The notes: a model not told the origin generated them from the sequence alone. A DNA stretch of 43,795 nucleotides from Patescibacteria group bacterium (GCA_020148025.1 JAHCRH010000005.1:1-43795), one strand, 5' to 3'; numbered from the stretch's first letter, positions 6,647 through 14,841 are shown. Numbers and translations: made by a program.

Positions 6647-8197
6647 ATGGAGGACTATTATCTTAAAGTTAATAAAGCTTCTGATCTTAAAGATAAAAAA
6701 GAAAGAATAATTTTTCGGACTTTGGAGATTTTGCCTGGTTTTTTAAGCTGGGCGATTTTATTTTTAGTTGTCATTTTATCTTGGCAAAAGCCAATTTTGG
6801 TAGCTATCTTTGTTATTTTTTTTGTAATTTTTTGGTTGTTTAGAACAATCTATTTTTCATTTCATCTCCGGGCCGGCTATCAAAAGATGAAAGAGCACGA
6901 AAATATTGATTGGCTGGAGAAGCTTAATCAACTGAAAAATAGAAATTGGAAAGACATCCATCATTTAATAGTCTTACCAATGTATAAAGAGCCTTTAGAG
7001 ATTATTAGAGAAACCTTTAAAGCTTTAGAGAATACTGATTATCCTAAAGATAAAATGATTATAGTTTTAGCTTGTGAGGAAAGAGCTGGAGGGCAAGCAA
7101 AAGAAATTGCCAAGATTATTGAAAAAGAATTTGCCAATAAATTTTTCAAATTTTTAGTCACTTTTCATCCCCCAGATTTACCCGGAGAGATTGCTGCTAA
7201 AAGTTCAAATGAGACCTTTGGGGCAAAAAAAGCCAAAGGGCTCATCATCGATCCTTTAAAAATCCCCTATCAAAATATAATTTTTTCTTCTTTTGATGCT
7301 GATACTAAAGTTTTTCCAAAATATTTCAGCTGTTTAACTTTCCATTATTTAACCTCGAAAAACCCAACCAGAACTAGTTTTCAACCCATTCCTCTTTTTA
7401 TTAATAATATCTGGCAGGCCCTTGGTATTTCTCGAGTTTTTTCCTTTTCCTCGACCTTCTGGCACACTATCAATCAGCAAAGGCCGGAAAAATTGATTAC
7501 TTTCTCTTCCCATTCAATGAGTTTTTTAGCCCTAGTTGATACTGGATTCAAACAGACCAATGTAGTTTCTGATGATTCGAGAATTTTTTGGCAATGCTTT
7601 TTAAAATATGACGGAGACTATAAAGTTCAGCCTATTTTTTATCCGGTTTCAATGGATGCTAATGTTTCTCGGAGTTTCTTTAGAACTTTAATCAATATCT
7701 ACAAACAACAAAGAAGGTGGGCTTATGGAATAGGGGATATCCCTTATTTTCTTTTTGGTTTTTTGAAAAATAAAAAAATCCCAATTTCAAAAAAATTTTC
7801 TTTAGGATTTGAGTTAATTGAAGGGCACTTATCTTGGGCCATTGCCTCGATTTTAATTTTTCTATTAGGCTGGTTACCTTTAGTTTTGGGAGGAGAGGAG
7901 TTTAAGCAGAGCCTAATTTCTTATAATTTACCTTTAATAACCAGAAATATTTTAACCTTAGCAATGATAGGCTTGATTGGGTCTATCTATTTTAGTCTTA
8001 ATTTACTTCCTCCTAAACCCCCTGAATACGGTCGGCTCAAATATTTATTTTTTGCTTTTCAATGGTTTTTGATTCCCCTAACAATGATATTTTTTGTTTC
8101 GCTACCAGCTTTAGATGCCCAGACAAGATTAATGTTAGGAAAATATATGGGTTTTTGGCCGACTGAGAAATTTCGGAGAAATTTCGAAGGAGGCTAA
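6647..8197 (+). CDS. Family 2 glycosyltransferase, membrane-anchored
   Basis: Processive-type GT2 enzyme of 516 aa. Two N-terminal membrane helices (about 28-70) precede a cytosolic GT-A domain: LIVLPMYKEPLEIIRETFKA, the metal-binding SSFDADTKVFP, and the acceptor-site QQRRWAYGIGD (QxxRW type). Three or four C-terminal helices follow. It would use a nucleotide sugar to build or modify a surface polysaccharide or glycolipid; the product is unknown. The longer frame in the ORF track starts inside tRNA-Glu; the ATG at 6647 is the first one outside it. With only 8 nt between tRNA and ATG there is no room for a promoter or Shine-Dalgarno, so expression probably depends on the tRNA promoter and 3' tRNA processing. 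Confidence 0.85.
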   Translation: MEDYYLKVNKASDLKDKKERIIFRTLEILPGFLSWAILFLVVILSWQKPILVAIFVIFFVIFWLFRTIYFSFHLRAGYQKMKEHENIDWLEKLNQLKNRNWKDIHHLIVLPMYKEPLEIIRETFKALENTDYPKDKMIIVLACEERAGGQAKEIAKIIEKEFANKFFKFLVTFHPPDLPGEIAAKSSNETFGAKKAKGLIIDPLKIPYQNIIFSSFDADTKVFPKYFSCLTFHYLTSKNPTRTSFQPIPLFINNIWQALGISRVFSFSSTFWHTINQQRPEKLITFSSHSMSFLALVDTGFKQTNVVSDDSRIFWQCFLKYDGDYKVQPIFYPVSMDANVSRSFFRTLINIYKQQRRWAYGIGDIPYFLFGFLKNKKIPISKKFSLGFELIEGHLSWAIASILIFLLGWLPLVLGGEEFKQSLISYNLPLITRNILTLAMIGLIGSIYFSLNLLPPKPPEYGRLKYLFFAFQWFLIPLTMIFFVSLPALDAQTRLMLGKYMGFWPTEKFRRNFEGG

Positions 8198-8360
8198 AAA
8201 CCAAAGGAGAGGTCGGGAGGATTGGGTATCCCCCCGTAGTGGAAATATTAAAACCGCAAGGTTTTAAGGAGCGGTGTTAGTCGAGCGAAGCGAGACGTGC
8301 CGCGACTTTTGGCCGACAGAAAAAATACGAAAATAGTAACCAGTAACGAGCAGCGAAAGG
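8198..8360. repeat. Palindrome and 7-nt array between GT2 and recG
   Basis: No gene. Contains TTAAAACC-GCAA-GGTTTTAA followed by GGAGCGG (8248-8275), similar to 72-98; a GTCGAGCGAAGCGAGAC stretch; and heptamers TAGTAAC CAGTAAC GAGCAGC (8334-8354). It separates two convergent genes but has no clear T-run terminator. Confidence 0.6.
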
Positions 8361-8373
8361 AATCTCCGGTTAC

Positions 8374-10548
8374 TTACTCTAAATGGATTCTTTCCCGAGA
8401 TTTCTCTAACCTTTCCCTTAATGAGGGATATTTCTTTAATTCAGGATCTTCTTCTAAAATTTCTTTAGCTGCTTTTCTAGTTTTTTCGACCAAGAATATA
8501 TCTTTTAAGGCTGACATTGCTAAATCAGGAATTCCCCATTGCCTCTGACCCAAAAAATCACCAGGCCCTCGAATTTTTAAATCCTTTTCAGCCAGCTCAA
8601 AACCATTTTCAGAAGAAATCAGAGCTTTCAATCGCTGATGAGTTTTCTTAGCTGGGGAATCAGTAAATAAAAAGCAGAAAGATTGATATTTTGATCTTCC
8701 TACTCTTCCTCGAAATTGATGGAGTTGGGCTAAGCCAAATCTTTCTGCTCCCTCAATCATCATTACCGTGGCATTGGGAACATCAATTCCCACTTCTATT
8801 ACCGAGGTTGAGACCAAAATATCAATTTTTTTATCTTTCCTGCCTTTGCCAGAAAAATGTTTCATTATCTCCTCTTTTTCTTTTGTAGTCATTTTTCCGT
8901 GTATCATTCCAACTTTTAAATCAGGAAAAACAATTTTTGACAATTTTTGATATTCCTCCTTTACTGCCCTTACCTCAGCCCAGCTTAAAACTTCTTTTTC
9001 TATTTTTTTCTTATCACTAGGCTCAATTCTCGGACAAATAACAAAAACCTGCCTTCTTTTTTTAACAACAGAACGTATAAAATCATAGGCAGCCTGACGA
9101 TTTTCTGGGGAAATCACCTTAGTGACGATTTTCTTCCTTCCCCTTGGTAGTTCATCAATTAAAGAAAGATCAAGATCACCATAAATAGTTAGGGCTAAAG
9201 TCCTTGGGATTGGGGTAGCGGTCATTGATAACAGGTGGGGAATTATTCTTGTTTTTTGTTGCTTGTTGCTTGTCGCTAATTTTGCCCTTTGTTCTACTCC
9301 AAACCGATGCTGTTCATCTAAGACAACCAGAGCCAATTTTCCAAAGCGCACCCTTTCTTGAATTAAGGCATGGGTGCCAATTAAAAGATCAATTTCTCCT
9401 TTTTTTAATTGTTCTAGAAGTTTTTCTCGAGAAATCTTGATGACTTTATTTTTCCTCCAGTTCTTAGCGACTCCCTGGGGGATTGCTTTTTTAGAAATAA
9501 TCTTATTTTCTTTTCCAGTCAAAAGCCCGATGTTCAAATTAAATTTTTTTAAAAGTTTGGAGATTCCCTGAAAATGTTGCTTAGCTAAAATTTCGGTTGG
9601 AGCCATAAAGGCCGCTTGGAAACCTGCCCTTACCACGTTTAAAGCAGCCAATACCGCCACCACTGTTTTTCCCGAACCAACATCACCTTCCAAAAGTCTG
9701 TTCATCGGTCTTGGTTTCTCAAGATCTTTCAGAATCTGCCAGGCTGATTTTTTTTGAGCGTCAGTTAACTCGAAGGGCAGGCTTTTAATAAAGTTCTTAA
9801 TTAACCGGAGATTAAAAGGAATTGAAATTGCCCTTTCTTTAGAGATTTTTAATTTCTCTCTTAAAACAAAAAGGGAAATAAAAAAAAGCTCCTCAAAAGA
9901 AAATCTTTTCTGAGCCTTCTTGGCTAAGGTTAAGGAATCCGGAAAATGAATCTGCCAGATAGCTCTTTGAATTGGCAAAATTTGAGAATCCCTCATTACC
10001 TTTTCTGGTAGAGGTTCAGGAATTTTCTTCTTGAACTTGACCAAAAGGGGTTTTAGAATGAATCTTAACCACCTCGAAGATAACCCTTCAGTTTCAGGAT
10101 AAACGGGGACAATTCTTCCAGTGTGAATTAGAGCTTTGGCTTGACTGATTTTCTCATAAGCCGGATTTGATAGATAGAGCCCTTTATCTCCAAAAGTTAT
10201 TTTTCCAGCCAAGCATAAATTATCTCCTGGCTTTAAAACTTTTGTTAAATAAGGTTGGTTAAACCAGACCACCTTTATTGCTCCCGATTTGTCCTCAACT
10301 ATTGCCTGAGTTAAAATCATTCTTTTTTTCCAGGTTCTGATATTTTCAATTTCCAGAATTCTTCCCTTAATACAACAGGTTTCATTAAGTCTTACTTGAG
10401 ATATTGGAATTATGTTTGAAAAATCCTCATAGCGATGAGGAAAGTGATAGAGGAGATCCCTGATTGTTTTTATCCCTAATTTTTTAAGCCTTTTTTGATA
10501 AGCAGGGCCAACCTGAGAAAGTTTGGCAATGGGAGTAGATAATTGCAT
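8374..10548 (-). CDS. recG: ATP-dependent DNA helicase RecG
   Basis: Branch-migrating helicase that processes stalled forks and recombination intermediates. N-terminal wedge/OB region (residues 1-about 240, LYHFPHRYEDFS); Walker A LLEGDVGSGKTVVAVLAAL near 285; MAPTEILAKQHF; DEQH box VVLDEQHRFGVEQR; SMTATPIPRTLA; motif VI QFRGRVGRSKYQSF; TRCF-like C-terminus. 724 aa is close to the family norm (about 690). A short 7-nt array adds ATSNKQQKT after EQRAKL, before the TATPIPRTL motif. Convergent with the GT2 gene. Confidence 0.97.
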   Translation of the reverse strand: MQLSTPIAKLSQVGPAYQKRLKKLGIKTIRDLLYHFPHRYEDFSNIIPISQVRLNETCCIKGRILEIENIRTWKKRMILTQAIVEDKSGAIKVVWFNQPYLTKVLKPGDNLCLAGKITFGDKGLYLSNPAYEKISQAKALIHTGRIVPVYPETEGLSSRWLRFILKPLLVKFKKKIPEPLPEKVMRDSQILPIQRAIWQIHFPDSLTLAKKAQKRFSFEELFFISLFVLREKLKISKERAISIPFNLRLIKNFIKSLPFELTDAQKKSAWQILKDLEKPRPMNRLLEGDVGSGKTVVAVLAALNVVRAGFQAAFMAPTEILAKQHFQGISKLLKKFNLNIGLLTGKENKIISKKAIPQGVAKNWRKNKVIKISREKLLEQLKKGEIDLLIGTHALIQERVRFGKLALVVLDEQHRFGVEQRAKLATSNKQQKTRIIPHLLSMTATPIPRTLALTIYGDLDLSLIDELPRGRKKIVTKVISPENRQAAYDFIRSVVKKRRQVFVICPRIEPSDKKKIEKEVLSWAEVRAVKEEYQKLSKIVFPDLKVGMIHGKMTTKEKEEIMKHFSGKGRKDKKIDILVSTSVIEVGIDVPNATVMMIEGAERFGLAQLHQFRGRVGRSKYQSFCFLFTDSPAKKTHQRLKALISSENGFELAEKDLKIRGPGDFLGQRQWGIPDLAMSALKDIFLVEKTRKAAKEILEEDPELKKYPSLRERLEKSRERIHLE
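9255..9278. repeat. 7-nt array in recG
   Basis: TTTGTTG CTTGTTG CTTGTCG CTA: three units of the same TTGTCGC/TTGTTGC type seen in valS at 4611-4640; encodes ATSNKQQK. Confidence 0.8.
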
Positions 10549-10592
10549 AAATTAAAAAATGCAAAATAACAAATGAAAATTAGAATTTATTA

Positions 10593-10665
10593 TGCCCTCG
10601 AGAGGACTCGAACCTCTACTCTCAAGTTCCGCAAACTTGCATTTTATCCATTAAACTACGAGGGC
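10593..10665 (-). tRNA. tRNA-Arg (anticodon GCG)
   Basis: Minus strand: acceptor GCCCTCG/CGAGGGC, anticodon arm CAAGT-TTGCGGA-ACTTG, T arm AGAGG-TTCGAGT-CCTCT, discriminator A, CCA not encoded. The anticodon reads GCG rather than the ACG (later inosine) used by most bacteria. Confidence 0.9.
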
Positions 10666-10673
10666 AAATTTTC

Positions 10674-10705
10674 ACCAAGCACATAAATTCCTTATGTGCT
10701 TCGGT
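10674..10705. repeat. AGCAC hairpin repeat, copy 1
   Basis: ACC-AAGCACATAA-ATTCC-TTATGTGCTT-CGGT; a near-identical hairpin lies at 17146-17176 before the pilO-like gene. Confidence 0.7.
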
Positions 10706-10738
10706 TTCAATTTAACATAAATTTTTCTTTACTTCAAG

Positions 10739-10767
10739 TTGACTTAATTAATTTTAATAGATAAGAT
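10739..10767 (+). promoter_or_regulatory. Promoter of the tRNA-Ser pair
   Basis: TTGACT (10739-10744), 17-nt spacer, TAAGAT (10762-10767), 10 nt before the tRNA 5' end. Confidence 0.7.
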
Positions 10768-10777
10768 TAAAATACAA

Positions 10778-10864
10778 GGAGAGGTGGTTGAGCGGTTCAA
10801 AACAGCGGCTTGCTAAGCCGCGACCGTTAATAGCGGTCCGTGGGTTCGAATCCCACCCTCTCCG
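10778..10864 (+). tRNA. tRNA-Ser (anticodon GCU)
   Basis: Acceptor GGAGAGG/CCTCTCC; anticodon arm GCGGC-TTGCTAA-GCCGC; long variable arm (ACCGTTAATAGCGGT); T arm TGGG-TTCGAAT-CCCA. CCA is not encoded. Confidence 0.95.
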
Positions 10865-10874
10865 CTTTTATTCT

Positions 10875-10963
10875 GGAGGGGTGCCAGAGCGGACGATTGG
10901 GATGGTCTTGAAAACCATTGTAGGTGAAAGACCCTACCGCAGGTTCGAATCCTGCCCCCTCCG
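10875..10963 (+). tRNA. tRNA-Ser (anticodon UGA)
   Basis: Acceptor GGAGGGG/CCCCTCC; anticodon arm ATGGT-CTTGAAA-ACCAT; long variable arm (TAGGTGAAAGACCCTA); T arm GCAGG-TTCGAAT-CCTGC. Ten nt after the first tRNA-Ser, probably one transcript. Confidence 0.95.
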
Positions 10964-11164
10964 TAAGGTTCGCCCGGAGATGAACTCCTTCCCTTCTTAA
11001 ATGTGATTACTAACTTAATTGTGTTTTCTGTCATTTTACTTTGGGGACCACGACTCAAACATTCTTCTGAAGGAGAAAGATCATAAATTTAAATTATACA
11101 TTAATGCCTTAGATGAACTAAAATTGTAGCTTAAATTAATTTAACCTTATTTAACTCTCCGCAG

Positions 11165-11190
11165 GCGAAATCTCATCGGTTTCGCTTTTT
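11165..11190 (+). terminator. Terminator downstream of the tRNA-Ser pair
   Basis: GCGAAA-TCTCATCGG-TTTCGC followed by five Ts. The surrounding stretch 10964-11249 (286 nt) otherwise shows no gene. Confidence 0.6.
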
Positions 11191-11249
11191 AGTTTTACCT
11201 TGAAATTTTCCTTAAGTAGGAATACTCTAAAAATAGAGAAACCCATTCT

Positions 11250-11906
11250 ATGAAAGAAACAATTAGGAAAATTTTATTACTGTCATTATATCTTTCCATT
11301 CTTTTTCTTATTATTGTATTACCCATTAATAATGTAGAAGCAAGAAGCGGATGTTGTTCTTGGCACGGTGGGGTCTGTACCTATAAATGCCCCGATGGTG
11401 TTAATGTTGGGTATATGTGTTGTGATGGAACTTCCCTCTCAGCAAAATGTGCTCCCTACTACCCGAGGTGTCCTACTAAACCAACGCCGAAGTGTCCTAG
11501 TTATTCCACTTATAACTCTTCCTCTGATTCCTGCGAGTGCAACTATGGATATATAGCTTCAGGAGGTGAATGTATCAATGCTGATACCTATTGTCATGAT
11601 AAATATGGTTCTCATTCGAGCTATGATATTTTATCGAAGGATTGCAAATGCGATTACGGATATACGTTAATGGATGGTAAGTGTGTTAAGCCAGAACCAA
11701 TTGAGGAACAACCAGCTAAGGAACAGTCCAGCGAGCAACCACCAGCACCACAAAGAGGTTTGCCAGCGCCAGAGGAACTTACTGCTGAAATTCCTAAAGA
11801 AGGTAGCGGTGAAGGATCTATTTTAGGGTGGATTATAGGAATAGGAATTGTAGCATATCTTTTCTACACATTTAAAAAAAAGAAAAGACCTATCGCTAGG
11901 CAATAA
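11250..11906 (+). CDS. Secreted Cys-rich surface protein with C-terminal membrane anchor
   Basis: 218 aa. Signal peptide (residues 1-31, ending NNVEA); a Cys-dense module SGCCSWHGGVCTYKCPDG followed by CCDGTSLSAKC; then two EGF/EB-like repeats (CSYS-type start, CECNYGYIASGGECI and CKCDYGYTLMDGKCV) at about 88-150; a Pro/Glu-rich spacer; one membrane helix (about 190-208) and a Lys-rich tail KKKKRP. This gives a type I membrane protein displaying disulfide-rich domains outside. Such modules often act in adhesion, but no ligand can be named. The two tiny downstream frames (11908 and tcmP) follow closely, though a shared function is not evident. Confidence 0.7.
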   Translation: MKETIRKILLLSLYLSILFLIIVLPINNVEARSGCCSWHGGVCTYKCPDGVNVGYMCCDGTSLSAKCAPYYPRCPTKPTPKCPSYSTYNSSSDSCECNYGYIASGGECINADTYCHDKYGSHSSYDILSKDCKCDYGYTLMDGKCVKPEPIEEQPAKEQSSEQPPAPQRGLPAPEELTAEIPKEGSGEGSILGWIIGIGIVAYLFYTFKKKKRPIARQ

Positions 11907-11907
11907 A

Positions 11908-11991
11908 ATGCAACTCTCAAAAGAATCCATAGAAGAATTTAAAGAAATCCATAAGAAAGTCTTCGGAGAAGAGAATAGAAATCTAACATGA
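11908..11991 (+). CDS. 27-aa small ORF overlapping tcmP
   Basis: Too short for the ORF track. Reads MQLSKESIEEFKEIHKKVFG then EENRNLT and stops at TGA inside ATGA, the start of tcmP. The N-terminus resembles short proteins common in CPR genomes (pattern M-L-S-x-E-x-I-E-E-F-K-x-I) that usually continue with an acidic SDEEA-type helix; here that part is missing. Either a truncated remnant or a translational-coupling leader for tcmP. Confidence 0.45.
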   Translation: MQLSKESIEEFKEIHKKVFGEENRNLT

Positions 11992-13061
11992 AGCCCATAG
12001 AATTCTTTAAAAGCAAAAAGTCTTGGTCAAGGATGAAAGATAAGATTTTAGGTTGTTATTTGGTGCCGTATATAAACAAAGTGAAACAATTTAAAAAAGC
12101 GGTAGTTATCATAGATGGCTTTGCTGGATGCGGAATATACGGTGATAAAAGCGAAGGTTCTCCGATTATAATATGTAAAATTTTAGAAAGTTATAACAAG
12201 AAAGGAATAAAAGCCATCGGTATTTTTATCGACAGCGATCCAGGGTGCTTTAAGGAGTTAGAAAAGAATATAAAATATTTTAAAGATAAGGGCATAGCCA
12301 TTACTGAATTTGCTGATTTTCGAGAAATTGTACCAGAAATTATTAAGGTTGCTGAAAATTCACCAACCTTTTTTTATATTGACCCCTTTGGCATCGCTGG
12401 ATTAGAGTTTCGACACTTAGAAAATATATTTGAAAAAGTTAATAGATCTTCAACAGAGGTATTAGTTAATTTTAACTACCGAGTATTTTATAGAGAAATT
12501 AAGGCGCACCCCGAATTAGTAAGAGATGTTATGGATGGAGAGTATTATAAAGAGATTTTAAAGGATAAAACTCTTTCTAATGACCAAAAGGAAAAAAAGA
12601 TTTTAGAGAAGTACAAAGACTTATATCGAAAATATTTTAACTTTGTTGGATCCTGCCCTGTAATGTATAAAGACGAACAGGATGCTAAATATCATTTGAT
12701 ATTTGCAACTTCACATTTCGATGGCCTTAGATTAATGAATGACATAATGGGTAATGTTTATAGAGAATTTTATACCAAGGGTAGGCTTTTTGATACCACG
12801 CCTCCGGAAAAAAGAAGAGATTTAAAGTCATTAAGAGAAACCGTCATTAATTTAATGAGAGAAATTGGAATTACAAATAGGGAAAACATAAAAAAGATTT
12901 TAGTTCCAAAATCATTCATGAGATATAAAGAAGGAGATTATAATACATTGATCTCGAAATTGATAAAAGCAAGAAAAGTTTATAGTAAAACTGGCAGGTC
13001 TCGGATTAACGACCAAACACCAATCTCTCTGACTAAATTTCCTCAAGAGCCTAAAAAGTAG
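11988..13061 (+). CDS. tcmP: Three-Cys-motif partner protein TcmP
   Basis: 357 aa. The N-terminal half has a methyltransferase-like Rossmann layout: a glycine-rich loop VVIIDGFAGCGIYGDKSEGSP (about 39-58), an acidic end of strand 2 (IFIDSD), and a catalytic-loop-like FFYIDPFGIAGLEF (about 126-139). The C-terminal half is helical and basic. The family is named for its co-occurrence with a radical-SAM-like three-Cys protein, and exactly such a gene follows 35 nt downstream. Biochemical role not established; nucleic-acid modification is suggested by the fold only. The start overlaps the small ORF by 4 nt (ATGA). Confidence 0.8.
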   Translation: MKPIEFFKSKKSWSRMKDKILGCYLVPYINKVKQFKKAVVIIDGFAGCGIYGDKSEGSPIIICKILESYNKKGIKAIGIFIDSDPGCFKELEKNIKYFKDKGIAITEFADFREIVPEIIKVAENSPTFFYIDPFGIAGLEFRHLENIFEKVNRSSTEVLVNFNYRVFYREIKAHPELVRDVMDGEYYKEILKDKTLSNDQKEKKILEKYKDLYRKYFNFVGSCPVMYKDEQDAKYHLIFATSHFDGLRLMNDIMGNVYREFYTKGRLFDTTPPEKRRDLKSLRETVINLMREIGITNRENIKKILVPKSFMRYKEGDYNTLISKLIKARKVYSKTGRSRINDQTPISLTKFPQEPKK

Positions 13062-13096
13062 TACAATGAAAATGTAGGTAGCGAATTATTATAGCT

Positions 13097-13966
13097 ATGA
13101 GAAGATTTAAAAAACTTCCTAAAATAACACGGAAATCTTTACTTTATCGAACTAATGTCGAATACGGAGATTTTTGCATCAATCATGTTGAAGGTTGTTC
13201 GCATGGATGCAGGTATCCTTGTTATGCTATGCGAATGAAGATAAGGTGTGGAGCCGTTAAAAATTACAAGGAATGGATTAAGCCCAAAATCGTTAAGAAC
13301 GCTCTAGAATTATTAGAAAAAGAAATTCCAAGATATAAAGATAAGATAAACTTTGTTCATCTGTGTTTTTCTACCGACCCCTTTATGTACAGACAAAGAG
13401 AAGTGAGCAATCTTACCCTTAAAATTATTGAGAGGCTTAATAAAGATAATATTCGTTGCACCATTTTAACTAAAGGAGTTTACCCTCAAAAATTAGTGGA
13501 CACCGGGAAATATAGCAAGAAGAATATATATGGAATAACCCTTGTTTCTCTAAATAAAGACTTTAAAAGAAAATTTGAGCCATTTAGTGCTTCATTTAAA
13601 GACAGAATAGAAGGTTTAAAATATCTTCATAAGAAGGGTCTTAAAACTTGGGTAAGTATGGAACCTTATCCTACTCCGAATTTAGTTCAGCAGGACCTTT
13701 TAAGGATTTTGAGAAAGGTTTCTTTTGTGGATAAAATTATATTTGGGAAACTGAATTACAATGTAAAATCGAGCCAGTTTGAAAATAGCGGAGAGTTTTA
13801 TCAGGATTGTGCCAATACAGTTATTAATTTTTGCAAGAGTAATGGAATTGAGTATCACATAAAATACGGCACTCAAAAGGAAGATAATAAGAAGACAGAA
13901 AAGATTTTTAAAATGAGGAGGACAGCCCAAAAAGAGATATCTAAGGTTTTATCTTTGCCAATTTAA
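13097..13966 (+). CDS. Radical-SAM-like three-Cys-motif protein, TcmP partner
   Basis: 289 aa. Cluster motif EGCSHGCRYPCYA (about residues 32-44), a CX3CX3C spacing where canonical radical SAM is CX3CX2C. Downstream features match the SplB-like branch: LCFSTDPFMYRQREVSNLTL, CTILTKGV, and a late strand VSMEPYPTP. SplB relatives use SAM and a 4Fe-4S cluster to repair or modify nucleic acids. It forms a pair with tcmP. There is no Shine-Dalgarno; TATTATAGCT lies directly before the ATG. Substrate unknown. Confidence 0.75.
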   Translation: MRRFKKLPKITRKSLLYRTNVEYGDFCINHVEGCSHGCRYPCYAMRMKIRCGAVKNYKEWIKPKIVKNALELLEKEIPRYKDKINFVHLCFSTDPFMYRQREVSNLTLKIIERLNKDNIRCTILTKGVYPQKLVDTGKYSKKNIYGITLVSLNKDFKRKFEPFSASFKDRIEGLKYLHKKGLKTWVSMEPYPTPNLVQQDLLRILRKVSFVDKIIFGKLNYNVKSSQFENSGEFYQDCANTVINFCKSNGIEYHIKYGTQKEDNKKTEKIFKMRRTAQKEISKVLSLPI

Positions 13967-14112
13967 TAATAGACCGTAGCTAGTAATTCTCTCATTTGTT
14001 TTAAAGCGCCTTCCGGATAGCCAAACACTTCTTCCCATTTCAAGGTTCTAAAATCGTCCGCTAGACCGAGCCAAATCAAAAAAGCCCATCGCTGGGCTCT
14101 TTTATTTATTTT
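13963..14112 (-). pseudogene. Possible C-terminal gene fragment
   Basis: An open frame without a start codon reads QRWAFLIWLGLADDFRTL, then WEEVFGYPEGALKQ and a stop at 13963. The composition looks like real protein, but the frame is closed upstream by TAA and runs through a terminator-like hairpin. Weak call: decayed gene end or chance. Confidence 0.25.
14083..14103. terminator. Bidirectional terminator
   Basis: AGCCCA-TCGC-TGGGCT with A6 before it and CTTTT after it. It lies between the radical SAM gene (+) and the convergent C4 zinc-finger protein (-). Confidence 0.75.
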
Positions 14113-14138
14113 ATTCTTTTAATTTGTCCTTTATAGGT

Positions 14139-14561
14139 TCAACCCCTAAAGTCTTGAGTGAAATCGCAATTTGGAAAATTAGAACAACCATAAAATTTGC
14201 CAAACTTACCTTCTTTTATAACCAAAGAAGCTCCGCATTTAGGGCAGGCCTTTTCTGTTTCTTTTATTTTCTTGTAAATTTCTTCCCCCTTTCTATTAAA
14301 TAGATTTCGGCTCTTTTGGATGTATCTCCATAAGAAAAAGGAGCCAAAGAGCATAAATACCATCGTTGTGATTAAAAGATATATATTAAATGGAGTAGAG
14401 AGTAATGCTCCTCCAAACATAAATCCTATACCAAAGCTTATTTCAAAATACAAACGGCATTCATTCGCCGATTCTAATTTCCTGCTATCAACGAGGTAAA
14501 TGTCCTCGATACTGTAGCGCGCTTTAAGATTTCTTAAATCTATTTGTCCCTTTTCAGCCAT
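14139..14561 (-). CDS. Membrane protein with topoisomerase-type C4 zinc finger
   Basis: 140 aa: a short charged N-terminus, two membrane helices (about 37-60 and 62-82), then a C-terminal zinc ribbon CPKCGASLVIKEGKFGKFYG with CSNFPNC, the pattern of the topoisomerase I C-terminal C4 domain (zf-C4_Topoisom). Outside topoisomerases this domain occurs in small membrane or nuclease proteins and binds single-stranded nucleic acid. The gene starts one base after the stop of the 63-aa protein, so the two are co-transcribed. Function unknown. Confidence 0.7.
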   Translation of the reverse strand: MAEKGQIDLRNLKARYSIEDIYLVDSRKLESANECRLYFEISFGIGFMFGGALLSTPFNIYLLITTMVFMLFGSFFLWRYIQKSRNLFNRKGEEIYKKIKETEKACPKCGASLVIKEGKFGKFYGCSNFPNCDFTQDFRG

Positions 14562-14562
14562 G

Positions 14563-14754
14563 TTATTTCTCCTTTACTTTTTTGACTAGTGTTTTTAAGA
14601 GCGCCTTCTTTTCTTCTTCAGGCATTTCTGGGGGAAGAGACTTTTCTATGATTTCCAAGGCTTCTTCATAAGAAAGGAAGCCTTTTTTCATAAGGTTGTT
14701 CATGATTTCGAATATGAGTTGAAGTGGATCAAATGGGCCGAATCTTATAGCCAT
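14563..14754 (-). CDS. Small hypothetical helical protein
   Basis: 63 aa, no membrane segment, mostly helix-forming: FDPLQLIFEIMNNLMKKG then LSYEEALEIIEKSLPPEMPE and a Lys-rich end. The proline-bounded Glu/Leu helices suggest a small helical bundle or a dimerising protein. It lies directly upstream of the C4 zinc-finger protein (1-nt gap). No family recognised with confidence. Confidence 0.55.
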   Translation of the reverse strand: MAIRFGPFDPLQLIFEIMNNLMKKGFLSYEEALEIIEKSLPPEMPEEEKKALLKTLVKKVKEK

Positions 14755-14841
14755 AGGATTAGAATTAATTAAGACCCTCTAGTTTCAATTCTAATAGTTT
14801 ATTATGGGGTTGTCTATGTTTTTTAATTTAAAGTATTACTT

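Noticed and set aside
8198-8360. SRP RNA or another housekeeping small RNA between GT2 and recG
   Set aside because: No GGAA/AGCAG-type SRP apical loop is found and the hairpin recurs at 72-98, so it is better explained as a repeat.
10788-11058. ORFs on both strands over the tRNA-Ser pair, including one reading GEGGIRTHGPLLTVA
   Set aside because: They lie on or antisense to two clear tRNAs; GGIRTHG-type peptides are a known artefact of translating tRNA-Ser genes.
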